Positions 46,031 to 59,094 of a DNA stretch of 64,000 nt are shown piece by piece. A program made the position numbers and the translations under genes. The notes below the pieces were generated by a model. The model was not told the origin of the DNA. It ran no database searches and worked only from the letters and a program-made list of their open reading frames with translations. How positions within the stretch are numbered: the first letter of the stretch is position 1; every line of letters starts with the position of its first letter. The stretch is from Sinonovacula constricta (Eukaryota; Mollusca; Bivalvia; Cardiida; Solecurtidae). Location of the stretch: the NCBI GenBank assembly GCA_007844125.1, contig CM017556.1:20187607-20251606 (forward strand), written 5' to 3'.

Positions 46031-46136
46031 ATGGCGGTGATAGTTCAGCCCGGACGACAGATGTTGATTGGTGCTGTGGGTGGTCACAGGGACTGGGACT
46101 CGGGTCTTATGGCATGCTGCTCAGACTGTAAATCAC
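46031..46136 (+). CDS. PLAC8-family protein, first coding exon
   Basis: An ATG in good context (ATCATGGCGG) opens 35 codons: MAVIVQPGRQMLIGAVGGHR, then DWDSGLMACCSDCKS, ending phase 1 at AATCAC|GTGAGT, a strong donor. RDWxSGLxxCxxDxxSC is the hallmark start of PLAC8/cornifelin/onzin proteins, small cysteine-rich proteins implicated in membrane-associated, apoptotic or metal-related roles in animals and plants. A likely acceptor (TTCGTTCTGTAG, ending at 46012) precedes the ATG, so an upstream 5' UTR exon is expected. The following exon, which should carry CxxxxCPC and the second cysteine block, was not found up to the assembly gap. Confidence 0.7.
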
Positions 46137-48059
46137 GTGAGTATATCACCATGGAAACGGTCTGCACATATTAATTTAATGTAATTTCATATCTCAATAA
46201 AAACAAAACAAGTTGTTGTCTGAAGTATATACTGCAAATGGTAACAACAACTGAAAAATGCTGATGACACATACGATTTTTAAGGAAAAAAAGCGTAGTT
46301 CCCGTAAATGTTTGACTAACAAATTAATTTGTTTGCATAACTCATATTTTATGCACAGAGCTTAATAGTACAAGTCTCAAACTGTCCTACTTGATTGTTT
46401 ATATGTATATTTTTCGCCCGTAATTCGTGTCCAAATCATGAAATGTTACTGGTGTATTGTTTATTTCTATGCGTTTATTTAAAAAGAAATTTAGAAAAAT
46501 CCTATGCAAGGTTATTTTCATTCTTGATTCTTACAAGTCAATCGGCAAGCCAACTACCAGATGAACAAAGTTAAGTTCCATCTTAAGACTTTTTAAGACT
46601 TTACTTCAAGAAATGCGAGGCTTATTTAAGTTAATTACTAAATCCATAAGTTATTGAAGAAACGTCTATTCAGTTCGATAATACGGCAGAAAATTTACCA
46701 TTAAACCCACGGTCGACGAATATAATAAAACGGAATAGTCAAGCGTGAGTATTCGACAGGGGACGACCAAGGCATTTCTATCAAATCAGTTATACACCTG
46801 CATGCACGTCTAAACAGTTGCTTCCTAAAGATTCACCTAATGTTTTTGTTCCTTTTTAATGCAGATAATACTCCCTGTTCTTTTAAAGCTTAGATTTCAA
46901 GTTTAAGGAAATATTATTCGGATAGAGGATTGTCTCAATAAAACAGGAACAATTTAGAGTTTGATAACGAGTTTAAGGAAACTTTTCAATTTTCATATTA
47001 ACAGATTGTAGTGAAGTGCGCTGATTTTGCAGATACGGTCCAAATAAAAAAAAAAGGAAATGTGGATAGATTGTTTGCACGGTCACAATAAAATGTTGCA
47101 CCTGCGACAAGCCTTTAAGTAATATACAAATCTCTCTTATAATAAATAATATTAAGCTAATCAAATAAACACGAGGTTAGATGAAATGGATACGGATTAC
47201 ATTTTAATGTTATGTATTTATTGAAATGTATGTATGTTTATAGCACGTACCATGTGAACACAGCACGTGGCAGTGAATACAATTACAAATGTTGTTGTTT
47301 AATACAGTACTTTAATTTAACTTGTGGGTATGTGTTTTCAGAAAATTTGTAATATCCTCATTAACACAGAGCTGTATTTTTTTTTTTATTATAATGATTT
47401 ATTATTATTATGTGCGTGTTGTAATAAACGTTGCTGTCTGCTACTCTGCTTTCTTCCTTGGTTGTCTGTTCGGTTTTTGGCCTATATATGGAATGCTTAA
47501 TGAAATTTGCACGTGGGAAAAGTTTATTTTGCGGATATTCTAGGTTACACGACACTAAATGAATTTGTTCTTTACTCCATAGTAAATTGGAAGCAATTTA
47601 ACAGCAACCCGTTTCTTTGGGAACCCAAAAATTATAACATTGTGAGAAAGACTAATGTATTATCTAATAACAGGGCCTCTGCGAATTAAAGTTATGTGTC
47701 GCGAAAACGGTTATCCTCCCCAGAAAACATGCACCGTAATTTTTCAATAGAATAGCCGCACATTTTCAATGCAATGATCAGTACCGGTCTAAATGGATCT
47801 ATCCATTATTAAGCATAGGGGTGCAGTTATTTTGCATTTTTATAATTCTACAATGTCTAAGCTTTGTTTCACACCAAATTGAATGAGAGAAATAGAGATA
47901 ACCTATTAGCAACGAAATAGTCCATAGCCAGAAGAGTTTGTTCTGAACGGTCTATTGAGTATGTATGGTAAAATCTGACTTAAATGCAATGTAAAGATAC
48001 ATTAACGATTTCTGTAAGGTCCCGCAAATCTAAAAAATAACATTTCCAGTGCTTCCAGC
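46137..48059. other. Presumed intron of the PLAC8-like gene
   Basis: AT-rich sequence with no second PLAC8 exon visible and no named repeat. Confidence 0.4.
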
Positions 48060-48490
48060 GTGTAGGAATGCTTTTATAACATCTCTGAAGTGTTTGTGGT
48101 CAGGAGTTTAGGACTCTGGATAGGAGGGTTTCAAAATCAATCCCTTGCCCCGTCACGATATGTTTTCAAAATAATCTTATTAAAGTTTCAAATATTTAAT
48201 TCACTTGCATTCAACATTCAACACACCAAGAAAGCATTTATAATATGCTTGAAATGTTCTTGGTCAAAAGGTTAAGTTTATAGACTTAGGATAAGATGGT
48301 TCCGAATTCAAACCTTAGATCCGTTATGACAGGTTTGAAAGAGATAATGTTAACGATTTGGATGATCATTAAAGAGACGTTTGAAACGCATTTATAAGAT
48401 AGTTGAAGTGCTCTTGATCAAGAGTTTAAGTTTATGGACTCGGGTTCGGAGGGTTCTGGGTTCACAACCTAGACCTCAATGAGATTTAAC
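48060..48490 (+). repeat. Three diverged tandem units with tRNA-like B boxes
   Basis: Three consecutive units of about 140-180 bp, each with GCATTTATAA, a GTTCTTGGTCA-type block, AGTTTA(G/T)GACTC and a box-B-like GGTTCxxxTTCAAACC. The wording resembles the tRNA-like heads of SINEs, repeated head to tail. The units are well diverged, so the duplication is old. Confidence 0.62.
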
Positions 48491-48788
48491 GTCCTAACAC
48501 CCATATTTACAAGAAAGTAATATCATTCATGGATAATAAGATTAATTATTTTTGTAGTTATTTCTTCTGTTGAATCACATATACTTTCTTTCACTTGACA
48601 GCAACTTATGTATTCTTAATGTCAGTCCAGTGTGTAATTATAAACCACAGTTGCACATATTTAGGTAGTTACATTGCTTTATTACAACATTTATTCCATC
48701 TGGATTAAATACATACTAGATCGTTCTGTCCTTACTGATTCTTTTAGTTTGTTTTCATCTATTTCACTTTAAATGTGAGTAGGTTAAG

Positions 48789-48972
48789 TTTAGAAAATAT
48801 CAAACATTGTTCTTTGTATACATAATACAATGTCCCAGAAAATACTATTTAGTTTAGGAAATATTAAACATTGTTCCTGGTATACATGATACTGTGTTCC
48901 GGAAAATTACAATTAACTTTAGGAAATATTAATCATAGTTCTGTGTATACATAATACTGTGTTCCAAAAAAA
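48789..48972 (+). repeat. Three-copy tandem repeat of about 65 bp
   Basis: TTTAGGAAATATTAAACATT, GTTC(T/C)xxGTATACATxATACTGTGTTCC is present three times in a row with moderate divergence. Confidence 0.8.
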
Positions 48973-49424
48973 ATCTATCTGAAAAATAATTATTTGTGCA
49001 ATGCGGGGCTCCTGCACATGTGCAATTTCTGCTTGTACACTTTAGTTTTATTTTTAATCATAATAATTTTTGCACCTTTGTTTCTACATATGTAACCTCT
49101 TTTAAACCATTCTATGGTCTTAGGAATAGGCCTATACGTTATACATACCTTTTCACGAGATTTTTTATAATATACTGAAATTCAAAACCTTTAAATAAAA
49201 ACTTTCCAAATATGTCTTTATTACCTGCTACCATATTGTTTTAACCTGTTTACCTTTCAGTATACCTTCCAGTTTTTGCGTTTTTGAACAAATTTTCTTG
49301 TATTGTTCTAGCAAGCTGCATTGTGAATCTCGGCATAATCGATTTCTGTTGTGCAACAAGACCTCGCCAAACAGTTGCGATTTCCAATTATCATCAATGG
49401 CCATTTTTTTTATTTTTCTCATTG
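48973..49424. other. Intergenic, nothing recognised
   Basis: No supported frame or repeat match. Confidence 0.4.
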
Positions 49425-49600
49425 CAAGCTACACTTTATTCTTGCAAACTAGAAGGTTAAAAACGGTTTACTCGGTTCTTTTCTCTGAAGAGGTTTTATA
49501 GAACTTCCTCTTATTGCCTGCTACTCTTACGTCCCCAGAAAAATGCATTCCATTAGAGGCACCCTGTCCAAAGCGGCGCCAATAAAGTTTCCCTTTTTCA
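49425..49600 (+). repeat. Dispersed repeat R4, copy 3
   Basis: Matches R4 copies 1 and 2 from TTGCAAGCTACACTTTATT to AAATGCATTCCATTAGAGGC, and continues to AAGCGGCGCCAATAAAG, a segment resembling the end of R3 copy 1. Confidence 0.72.
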
Positions 49601-49854
49601 AAACCCCCATTTGGTACCATACTTGCAGCAGGTTGTCCCATAAATGTAAATACACCTGAACAAAATAGATTTATAGGTCACCATTGTGTGTTTGTTTTAT
49701 ACCAAGGTTATAGTGTCGACAACATAACCCTGTACATTTTTACTATGTACACATCTTACATATTGCCAAATGAAATATACACTATAGTAAACAATCTAAA
49801 ATGTATTTTATTCAATATTCGAAGTTTTGTTAATAAATTCTAATTGAAAACATA

Positions 49855-50270
49855 TAGATAGTTCCCACATCAGTGAAAATCCCCTAGCCCGGCAGCCATC
49901 TTTGATGGCAAATTCAACGGATTTTCAACTGAATTGTATAGAAGCATTTTTTTCTTGTCATTTCTTCATTTTTGGTTCAAAAATTAAAAGCTTTTCAGCA
50001 TTGAAAAGCTTTTGAAATTCGTATTTTTAGAATGGAATATTTTTAAAATTGATCAATGCACAAATAATTAATACACAGAAAGAAATAAAATTATTGGCTC
50101 ATCCTTAAACAAAAAGAACAGTGTATCTTTTTGGTTGTATGGTTTACCTTTTAAACTATGTTTAATTTGATATAAAATTCAGATTTCGGCCTGCATTCGT
50201 TTCTGCCTTTAAAGATGGCTGCCATAAACTGTCTTACCAGTGTCTATGACATCACATGGAAACTATCTAT
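49855..50270 (+). mobile_element. MITE with ATAGATAGTTTCC terminal inverted repeats, copy 2
   Basis: The ends TAGATAGTTCCCACATCA and TGACATCACATGGAAACTAT are inverted repeats. The inner inverted pair GGCAGCCATCTTTGATGG / AAAGATGGCTGCC is better kept than in copy 1. About 115 bp present in copy 1 are deleted. It is flanked by TA. Confidence 0.82.
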
Positions 50271-50664
50271 GTTTATGTTTATATGCACACAGGCCGCCGT
50301 CTTAAGCTATTGAATAACCTTTCTTTGTTTTGTCGTATTCACTTAGTGGTACAACTTATAACAGAAAATTTCGGATAATACACACACATATACAAAGTCC
50401 GAGTCATCGTCAAGGCGTCAGCACGACAAGTGTACATTTTCGTTGAAGAGGTTTGTGTATTACAAGGAGACCAAGCATAACTAAATAAACAAAATCTTCA
50501 ACTTCTAGTTTAACGCCACTCCATGCATGTTTTATAACAGTCATAAAACATGAGCAAACAAAATAAATCAATATCAACATATCGCACACATGACACACAT
50601 GAATCTTCACGTACAATCTATACTAGGATGTTTGATAATGCAAAAATCAGTCTATACATTTTGT

Positions 50665-50997
50665 CAGGCGCGTATCTGGGCCGTTTTTGAAGTTACGCAC
50701 AATTACAAGGGAAATAATCTTTGTAGTAATACTTTTGAATATATTCGGTTCTTTCCTAATGAAAAACAGGTAAAATGCGGACATGCGAGGAACTTAACGG
50801 AAAATATGAACGACCTTTTCAACTTGAATGGCGTGGTAATAAGATTTTATAACATAGAAACTGGGGAAATAAAATATATCATTCCTATCCCGGGAAAGGT
50901 ATCGTTTTCTTAATGTTTTTGGTACTTTTAGATTTTCCGAATTTTCGAACGGAGGTTACGCACGTGCGTAAAGTGCGTAATGGCAGAAACGCGCCTG
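50665..50997 (+). mobile_element. 333-bp hAT MITE with perfect 8-bp target duplication
   Basis: It begins CAGGCGCGTATCTG and ends CAGAAACGCGCCTG, inverted repeats with one difference. CATTTTGT stands at both sides (50657-50664 and 50998-51005). Subterminal GTTACGCAC is present at both ends in opposite orientation. An 8-bp duplication and CAGG-type ends fit hAT. A 107-codon open frame crosses the left boundary and is therefore unlikely to be a native gene. Confidence 0.9.
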
Positions 50998-51061
50998 CAT
51001 TTTGTAGCTGTAACGAAAACAAAACAAACAGGTTGTGGTTCAGACCATGTTACCCTTAGAT

Positions 51062-51225
51062 CTGTTTGTTTATTGGGTTTATCGTCCCACCAACAGTATT
51101 TCAGTACCTGGAAACGGTGTCAACTTGAAGCAGATATAGTGCTGCCTTTACTGTGTATAGCATGCCTTGAACAACTGGCATGATACCAGACCCAGGCACA
51201 TTATGATCGAACCTGATGCCTTATG
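51062..51225 (-). mobile_element. SINE family 1, 5'-truncated copy
   Basis: The reverse strand matches the central and 3' part of 40018-40343: GGTATCATGCCAG, CAGCACTATATCTGCTTCAA, TGGTGGGACGATAAACCC and an AAAC tail. The tRNA-like head is missing. Confidence 0.88.
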
Positions 51226-51840
51226 TAAATAAAGACGACACAATAATTGCTGTCAAAGCCGGTATCAATGTCCACTTAGCGGTCACCTGCATGTTAGTGT
51301 GTACCGCGTGCCAACATATGCCTACAGCTCTGTCAAATGAGATTTAAACGATATTTGTATGTATATTATAAATGTTTACATAAACGTTTAATTTGCAATA
51401 AAGACCTAACACTTTTAATATTTATTATCTAATATATTATTACTTCCGAAAAAACCATTGGATACTGTGGCATAGCGTCATGAGAAGCGTGGGTTGGAAA
51501 CAGAAATTACAAGATGTTTCGAATGACTGTATCGTATTTTCCGCCAGCCATTGCAAACAGTATCTGAACCGATCCAATCGATCGTAAATAGTTTGTCACA
51601 AGTATATGGATGAGCAAATTTTCTAATTAATATTGATTGCTACATATAACTATAAAGAATATATGAAAACTATACCTCAGCAGTTGATGTTATTTGTTAA
51701 AATATTAATATTTCGATCGAATGTCCACCTCGCTTGAATTACTGATTTATATTTAAGGAATAAGGTAATATTAAAATTGACTGATAGTCGAGCTCACCGA
51801 GAGACTAAATAATTTAATAAACTGGCATATTCACTGTCGT
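51226..51840. other. Intergenic, nothing recognised
   Basis: No supported gene. Confidence 0.4.
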
Positions 51841-52333
51841 TTAAAGGTTGAATCCGACCGTTTGGGACCAACCATATTTTCATTAAACAACCAAATAAAT
51901 TATTGTTACCTGAACAGATTCCGTGAAATGCTGTTTACTGATGTGCTACACCTATGTGAAAAGTGAAGCATAACGACAACAATCGTCATTACGAAAATGT
52001 CTTTCCTATCTGAGCCACTCTGCCCAGATAGGTATTTTTAAACTAAGAAAATCACGTGGTCACTTATGTTTAGCTCACTCACGTCATCCGCTCTGACGTC
52101 AATGCCTATTTTTAGCAGGAGTCCTAATCGTTTATATTTATTAATTTCAAAGGAATGGACATTTTAAATGTTGATCAACGAATCTCTACTTTAAAATTGA
52201 GATACTGTTGAAAATTGTCTAAGCGTAGACAATAGTATGATATTTCTGCAGAACTATGCACCAATAACCCAAACAGAGGTCAGATAGTTTTATATATATT
52301 TGACATGGGCAAACTGCCCGATACCACCTTTAA
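51841..52333 (+). mobile_element. TTAA-type MITE, complete copy
   Basis: TTAA is present at both ends. The left end AGGTTGAATCCGACCGTTTG mirrors the right end, whose reverse complement is AGGTGGTATCGGGCAGTTTG. The interior aligns with 53996-54450 (TATCTGAGCCACxCTGC, TATTTTTAAACTAAGAAAA, CCAAACAGAGGTCAGATA). There is no open frame. A TTAA target is the rule for piggyBac elements, though these terminal bases (AGG) are not the usual piggyBac ends. Confidence 0.85.
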
Positions 52334-52854
52334 AGTTGGTGGGGTGGGGGTGGGTGGTATTGGGTTGACAAATTTAAGGAATGCAATTTTGACCAACTTT
52401 GATCAAGTCGCCGTAATTAAGAAATAAATATGCTCTTATGAATATGTGACAAAAATGTACAAATGGTCTTTATACAAGTTTAGAGTTTATTATTATTACT
52501 TACAAGTATGCTGTACAATACAAATTTCACATAACAATGAGAAACCAGGTATATGGCGGTTGAAGTAAAAGACTGTCCAAAACAATACTGACTTAACGTC
52601 TTCTTGAACCCGACTTTATGTATTTTGGGAATATTAATTTTCACTTCTCCTTGGCCATTTTCGGTGCAAATTTTGATTTGCGTGATTCCTGCAGAGGAAT
52701 GCACGATGTTGCGTGCATACGCGAATTTATCTAATTATGAAGGCCGTAGGCATGAGTAATTAATCACAAAGCGAAAAAAACGTACATTTTCTAGCGAGGT
52801 ATCCCGCAAATTCAAATTTTATTTCCATTACTACTTGTTTTTAATGCAAAATTA
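52334..52854. other. Intergenic, nothing recognised
   Basis: Includes a GGTGGGGTGGGGGTGGG G-rich stretch at 52338-52356. No gene. Confidence 0.4.
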
Positions 52855-53062
52855 TAAAAGCGTGCTTAGAGCTCTGTCAAACCGGTTTCAGCACCCCAGT
52901 CGGTCCCTTTTGCCGACTGACCGTTCCAAGGCGGTAACTGTGGCTTTTTTTACGTATATTTGTTCGTACTTTTACCTTAAGCTTGCATGTGAATACATTT
53001 GTCCTGTGTCTTTTCATATTTTGGTATATGTTGCAATGCTCATATTTCCTTGTCGTATTAAA
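52855..53062 (+). repeat. Dispersed repeat R1, copy E
   Basis: Has the best-kept core in the window (CACCCCAGTCGGTCCC, GCCGACTGACCGTTCC, AAGGCGGTAACTG) and the 3' part (GCTTGCATGTGAATAC, TTTGTCCTGTG, ATATGTTGCAATGCTCATA). It is truncated on the 5' side relative to copies B and C. Confidence 0.82.
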
Positions 53063-53995
53063 TTAATTTAATCAAATAAACATTCAGTACGATTTCCGCT
53101 AGAAATATCGAACAAAACTTAAGATTACGATTGAAGAAAACGTAATAGTTTTGTTATCAGTACACTTTAACTCAAATAATGTGATAAGTACTAGCAGCAC
53201 GTTAACGTCATAACATAGGTATGTTTAAAGCTGTATAGATCTACAGGTAAACATTGCGACACTTGCAAAGTAAAAAAGAACAGAAAACATGCCTGTATTA
53301 AGCCTCGCTAGGGCATTAAAATTGTCGTGCCAGAGGTTCCTCTGTTTGTTCTATTACATTATTCATTTTTCTTTTTTTTTCACTGGGTAACATGTTCATC
53401 ATTTTAGCGTCAAATAAATTTTTGCCCAACCACATTTTTTTTTCTTTTTTATGGGGAAAGATAAAACCATGAGTACGCTGGCGTTAAAATATGGCTCTAT
53501 ATTTAGCCTAAACGCCCAATTTGTAAACAGATCGATTCAAGACACTCCAAGCTGGTATTTGCAGTACATTAAACCCTTGTCTTTGGTATACATGAAGTTT
53601 CAAATGTTAATGTCTGGGTCGAACAGGCTGTCATATAAAGAAAGAAAAATATGTATGTCATAGTCGGAACCTGAATGTATATTAGACTAGAGAATGCTTT
53701 AATTACTTTAAAGTAAACTGTGTCGGTTGTTTTGGTAATCTCGAGAGCATCGCTCGACTTCTAAAAGCGTGAACGAATGCATTGTTAAAGAAGGTAGTTA
53801 TGGATCGTAATTTAAACTTATATGTGAAAGGTCAGAATGATGGAATATAACCATTTTCAGAACACAAACTATTTTATTATTATTTACCGTATGACGTCAT
53901 GGATTAATAACAAAATGATGAAACGGCACAGTTGCGTCGCTCAATAGAGATATTTAAACGATTGTTAAGAGCTAAACATAATGATTTATTGTCTG
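53063..53995. other. Intergenic, nothing recognised
   Basis: A 70-codon frame at 53451-53663 has no known motif. Confidence 0.4.
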
Positions 53996-54450
53996 TTAAA
54001 GGTGATATCCGGCAGTTTGGACCAAAATATCTTCATACATCATCTTAATATCCTATTGTTATCTGAATAGATCTCGCAAAATGTTGTTTATTGATGTCCT
54101 ACTTCTGTCTGAAAAGTGAACCATAACGCCACAATCGTCATTACAAACATGTATTTCCTATCTGAGCCACGCTGCAAGGTTAGCTATTTTTAAACTAAGA
54201 AAACCTCATGACCACTTATGTTTTAGTTCATCTACGTTATCCGCTGTGACGTCCATGTCTATTTTAGCAGGATAGATTTAAGTGTTGATTAACGAGTTTA
54301 ACTGCCCTAAAATTGAGATATTGTTAAAAAGCATCAAAGTTTAAACTGAAGTATGATTGTTTCTGCCAAAATTATGCACAAATACCCCAAACAGAGGTCA
54401 GATATTGTTCGCATATTTGGTATAGGCAAACTGTCTCATACAATCTTTAA
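53996..54450 (+). mobile_element. TTAA-type MITE, complete copy
   Basis: Bounded by TTAA on both sides (53996-53999 and 54447-54450). The left end AGGTGATATCCGGCAGTTTG mirrors the right end, whose reverse complement is AGATTGTATGAGACAGTTTG. It aligns through its length with 51841-52333. Confidence 0.86.
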
Positions 54451-54606
54451 AGCAGACGTATGTGGCCCACGTCACGACCTAAGGGCTTTAAGGACAATTT
54501 TGACATCATAAAGTTCGCGAGAAGACAGGGTCGTTGTTTGTGATGTTGACATGTTTACACTCATAAAAATGTTGCTGTGAAAATTTGTGTTTTTACTGGT
54601 GTATGG

Positions 54607-56189
<1,583 letters not shown>

Positions 56190-58025
56190 ACCACTTAGTC
56201 TCCGTTTTTCCAGCGATAATGACGCAATGCATGCATCAAACAAACCCGCTTATTCACCGTGTTTTCAGCGATCATGTTACCATGCATACATTAGACAGTA
56301 ATCACCTAGTAATCGTGTTTCCAGCGATCATGACGCCATGAATATATCAGACAAAAAGCACTAATTCACACTGTTTCTAGTGATAGTGATACTGTGCAAA
56401 CATCAAACAATATCCACTAAGTCTCCGTGTTTCCAGCTATCATGATGCTATGCATACATCAGACAATAACCACTTAATCTCCGTGTTTTCAGCGATCATG
56501 ATTCAAGCATGCATCAGACAGTAATCACCTTGTATTCGTGTTTCCAGCGATCATGATGCTATGCATACATCAAACAATACCCCCTTAGTCTCCGTGTTTC
56601 CAGCGATCATGATGCTATGCATACATCAAACAATAACCACTTATTCCCCGTGTTTCCAGCGATCATGATGCTATGCATACATCAAACAATAACCCCTTAG
56701 TCTCCGTGTTTCCAGCGATCATGATGCTATGCATACATCAAACAATAACCACTTATTCTCCGTGTTTCCAGCAATCATGATGCTATGCATACATCAAACA
56801 ATAACCACTTATTCTCCGTGTTTCCAGCGATCATGATGCTATGCATACATCAAACAATACCCCCTTAGTCTCCGTGTTTCCAGCGATCATGATGCTATGC
56901 ATACATCAAACAATAACCACTTATTCCCCGTGTTTCCAGCGATCATGATGCTATGCATACATCAAACAATAACCCCTTAGTCTCCGTGTTTCCAGCGATC
57001 ATGATGCTATGCATACATCAAACAATAACCACTTAGTCTCCGTGTTTCCAGCGATCATGATGCTATGCATACATCAAACAATAACCCCTTAGTCTCCGTG
57101 TTTCCAGCAATCATGATGCTATGCATACATCAAACAATAACCACTTAGTCTCCGTGTATCCAGCGATCATGATGCTATGCATACATCAAACAATAACCAC
57201 TTAGTCACCGTGTTTCCAGCGATCATGAGGCTATGCATGCATCAGACAATAACCACTTAGTCTCCGTGTATCCAGCGATCATGATGCTATGCATACATCA
57301 AACAATAACCACTTAGTCTCCGTGTATCCAGCTACCATGATGCTATGCATACATCAAACAATAACCACTTAATCTCCGTGTTTTCAGCGATCATGATTCA
57401 AGCATGCATCAGACAGTAATCACCTTGTATTCGTGTTTCCAGCGATCATGATGCTATGCATACATCAAACAATAACCACTTAGTCACCGTGTTTCCAGCG
57501 ATCATGATGCTATGCATACATCAGACAATAACCACTTAGTCACCGTGTTTCCAGCGATCATGAGGCTATGCATGCATCAGACAATAACCCCTTAGTCACC
57601 GTGTTTCCAGCGATCATGATGCTATGCATACATCAAACAATAACCCCTAAGTCATCGTGTTTCCAGTGATCATGATGCTATGCATACATCAAACAATAAC
57701 CACTTAGTCACCGTGTTTCCAGTGATCATGATGCTATGCATACATCAAACAATATCCCCTTAGTCACCGTGTTTCCAGCGATCATGATGCTATGCATACA
57801 TAAGACAATAACCCCTTAGTCACCGTGTTTCCAGCGATCATGATGCTATGCATACATCAGACAATAACCCCATAGTCACCGTGTTTCCAGCGATCCTGAT
57901 GCAATGCATGCATCAGACAATTACTACGTATTCACCGTGTTTCCAGCGATCATGATGCTATGCATGCATCAAACAATAACCACTTTTTCACCGTGTTTCC
58001 AGCGATCATGATGCTATGCATACAT
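56190..58025 (+). repeat. 56-bp satellite array, about 32 units
   Basis: The unit reads CCACTTAGTCTCCGTG, TTTCCAGCGATCATGATG, CTATGCATACATCAAACAAT. The first units (56190-56580) are diverged; the middle ones are nearly identical. The distinctive block CTTAATCTCCGTGTTTTCAG ... TTGTATTCGTG occurs at 56470 and again at 57365, so a stretch of about 895 bp (16 units) appears to have been duplicated. CCCCTTAG and CCACTTAT/AG variants alternate. Direct unit spacing is uniform with no unique spacers, so this is a satellite and not a CRISPR array. Confidence 0.96.
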
Positions 58026-58760
58026 CAATCTCATTAAAATCAGCTCCAGTATTACGCGTAATAGGATCTGATGACTTCCCATTACGGTTCACCTCAAATT
58101 GACCTTTTCAGTAGCCAATGAAATTCTCGGCAACAATCTTGTGGTATACTGCGAGCAACATTCTACACGCTATAAAATTTTAATGGTAAAGGGTCGCGTT
58201 TAACTCGTGATTGCATGCAATCTACACACATTCTTAAACTTAACTTTACATATTTCAAAAGAGACATATATAACCTCTACAAATATGTATAAACCATCCA
58301 ACAAAAAGAAGTTTTGAACTAGAAATCCTTATTTTAGTAACACTGGTAAATACATTCACAACTCGCTCGCTGCAATCGTCATGGCGGATAACGAAAGCGT
58401 TTTCGCAGTGGGTTGCGTTGAAAATCCTTTCGTATTCTACTTAAAAATGGAATTATGAAATGTTATGGTAGATACCGATAGATAAATTGTTGATTGAACA
58501 AAATGTGTAAAAATTAATGCATGCCAATAGAAAGGATGGCTGATTCAGCGGTTTAAAAAGTGGTATGTGTTGACTGCTGTATCGGGAAGGATTCTATAGT
58601 AGTTTTGAAAGGAGCGATTGCATTGGTCGAAATACGGGCACTTGTCTATGCATATTCAATTACACAAAGGTCATTTTGACACGACCTCTTATGCGATGTA
58701 GTCAGATCCTAATCACGGACAGTAGATGAGGGAAATTAGGATATGATTTTAATGAGATTG
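58026..58760 (+). mobile_element. 735-bp Mutator-like MITE inserted in the satellite, 9-bp target duplication
   Basis: CAATCTCATTAAAATCA (17 bp) begins the insert and its exact reverse complement ends it. TGCATACAT, a piece of the satellite unit, stands on both sides (58017-58025 and 58761-58769), a 9-bp duplication typical of MULEs. The ends stay similar further in (TAATAGGATCTGA / GATTAGGATCTGA and TTGACCTTTT / ATGACCTTTG), so the terminal repeats are long and diverged. No transposase is present. Inside, an ATG in good context at 58381 reads MADNESVFAVGCVENPFVFY before a stop, resembling a first exon and possibly captured host sequence. Confidence 0.88.
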
Positions 58761-58850
58761 TGCATACATCAAACAATAACCACTTAGTCTCCGTGTATCC
58801 AGCGATCATGATGCTATGCATACATCAGACAATAACCACTTAGTCTCCGT
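58761..58850 (+). repeat. 56-bp satellite, continuation up to the assembly gap
   Basis: About one and a half units of the same satellite resume directly after the Mutator-like insert and run into the gap. Confidence 0.95.
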
Positions 58851-58950
58851 NNNNNNNNNNNNNNNNNNNNNNNNNNNNNNNNNNNNNNNNNNNNNNNNNN
58901 NNNNNNNNNNNNNNNNNNNNNNNNNNNNNNNNNNNNNNNNNNNNNNNNNN
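58851..58950. other. Assembly gap (100 N)
   Basis: Exactly 100 N, the convention for a gap of unknown size. Satellite lies on its left and unrelated sequence on its right, so the satellite is probably longer than shown. Confidence 0.97.
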
Positions 58951-59094
58951 AAAACAGTCGGTTGTCAACGTGTTTTGTTAAGAAAGACACAGACATAGAG
59001 CACAAAATCTCAACATCTTTATTTTAAATCTCTTTTGAAGGCTGCTTGAGTAATTCCGCATGAATTCAATGTACAACACCAGTATAGCGCCCTT

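Noticed and set aside
50590..50913. 107-codon plus-strand gene
   Set aside because: The frame crosses the left end and target duplication of a hAT MITE, so its two halves have different origins.
56190..58025. CRISPR array
   Set aside because: The units are contiguous 56-bp satellite repeats with no unique spacers, in eukaryotic DNA.
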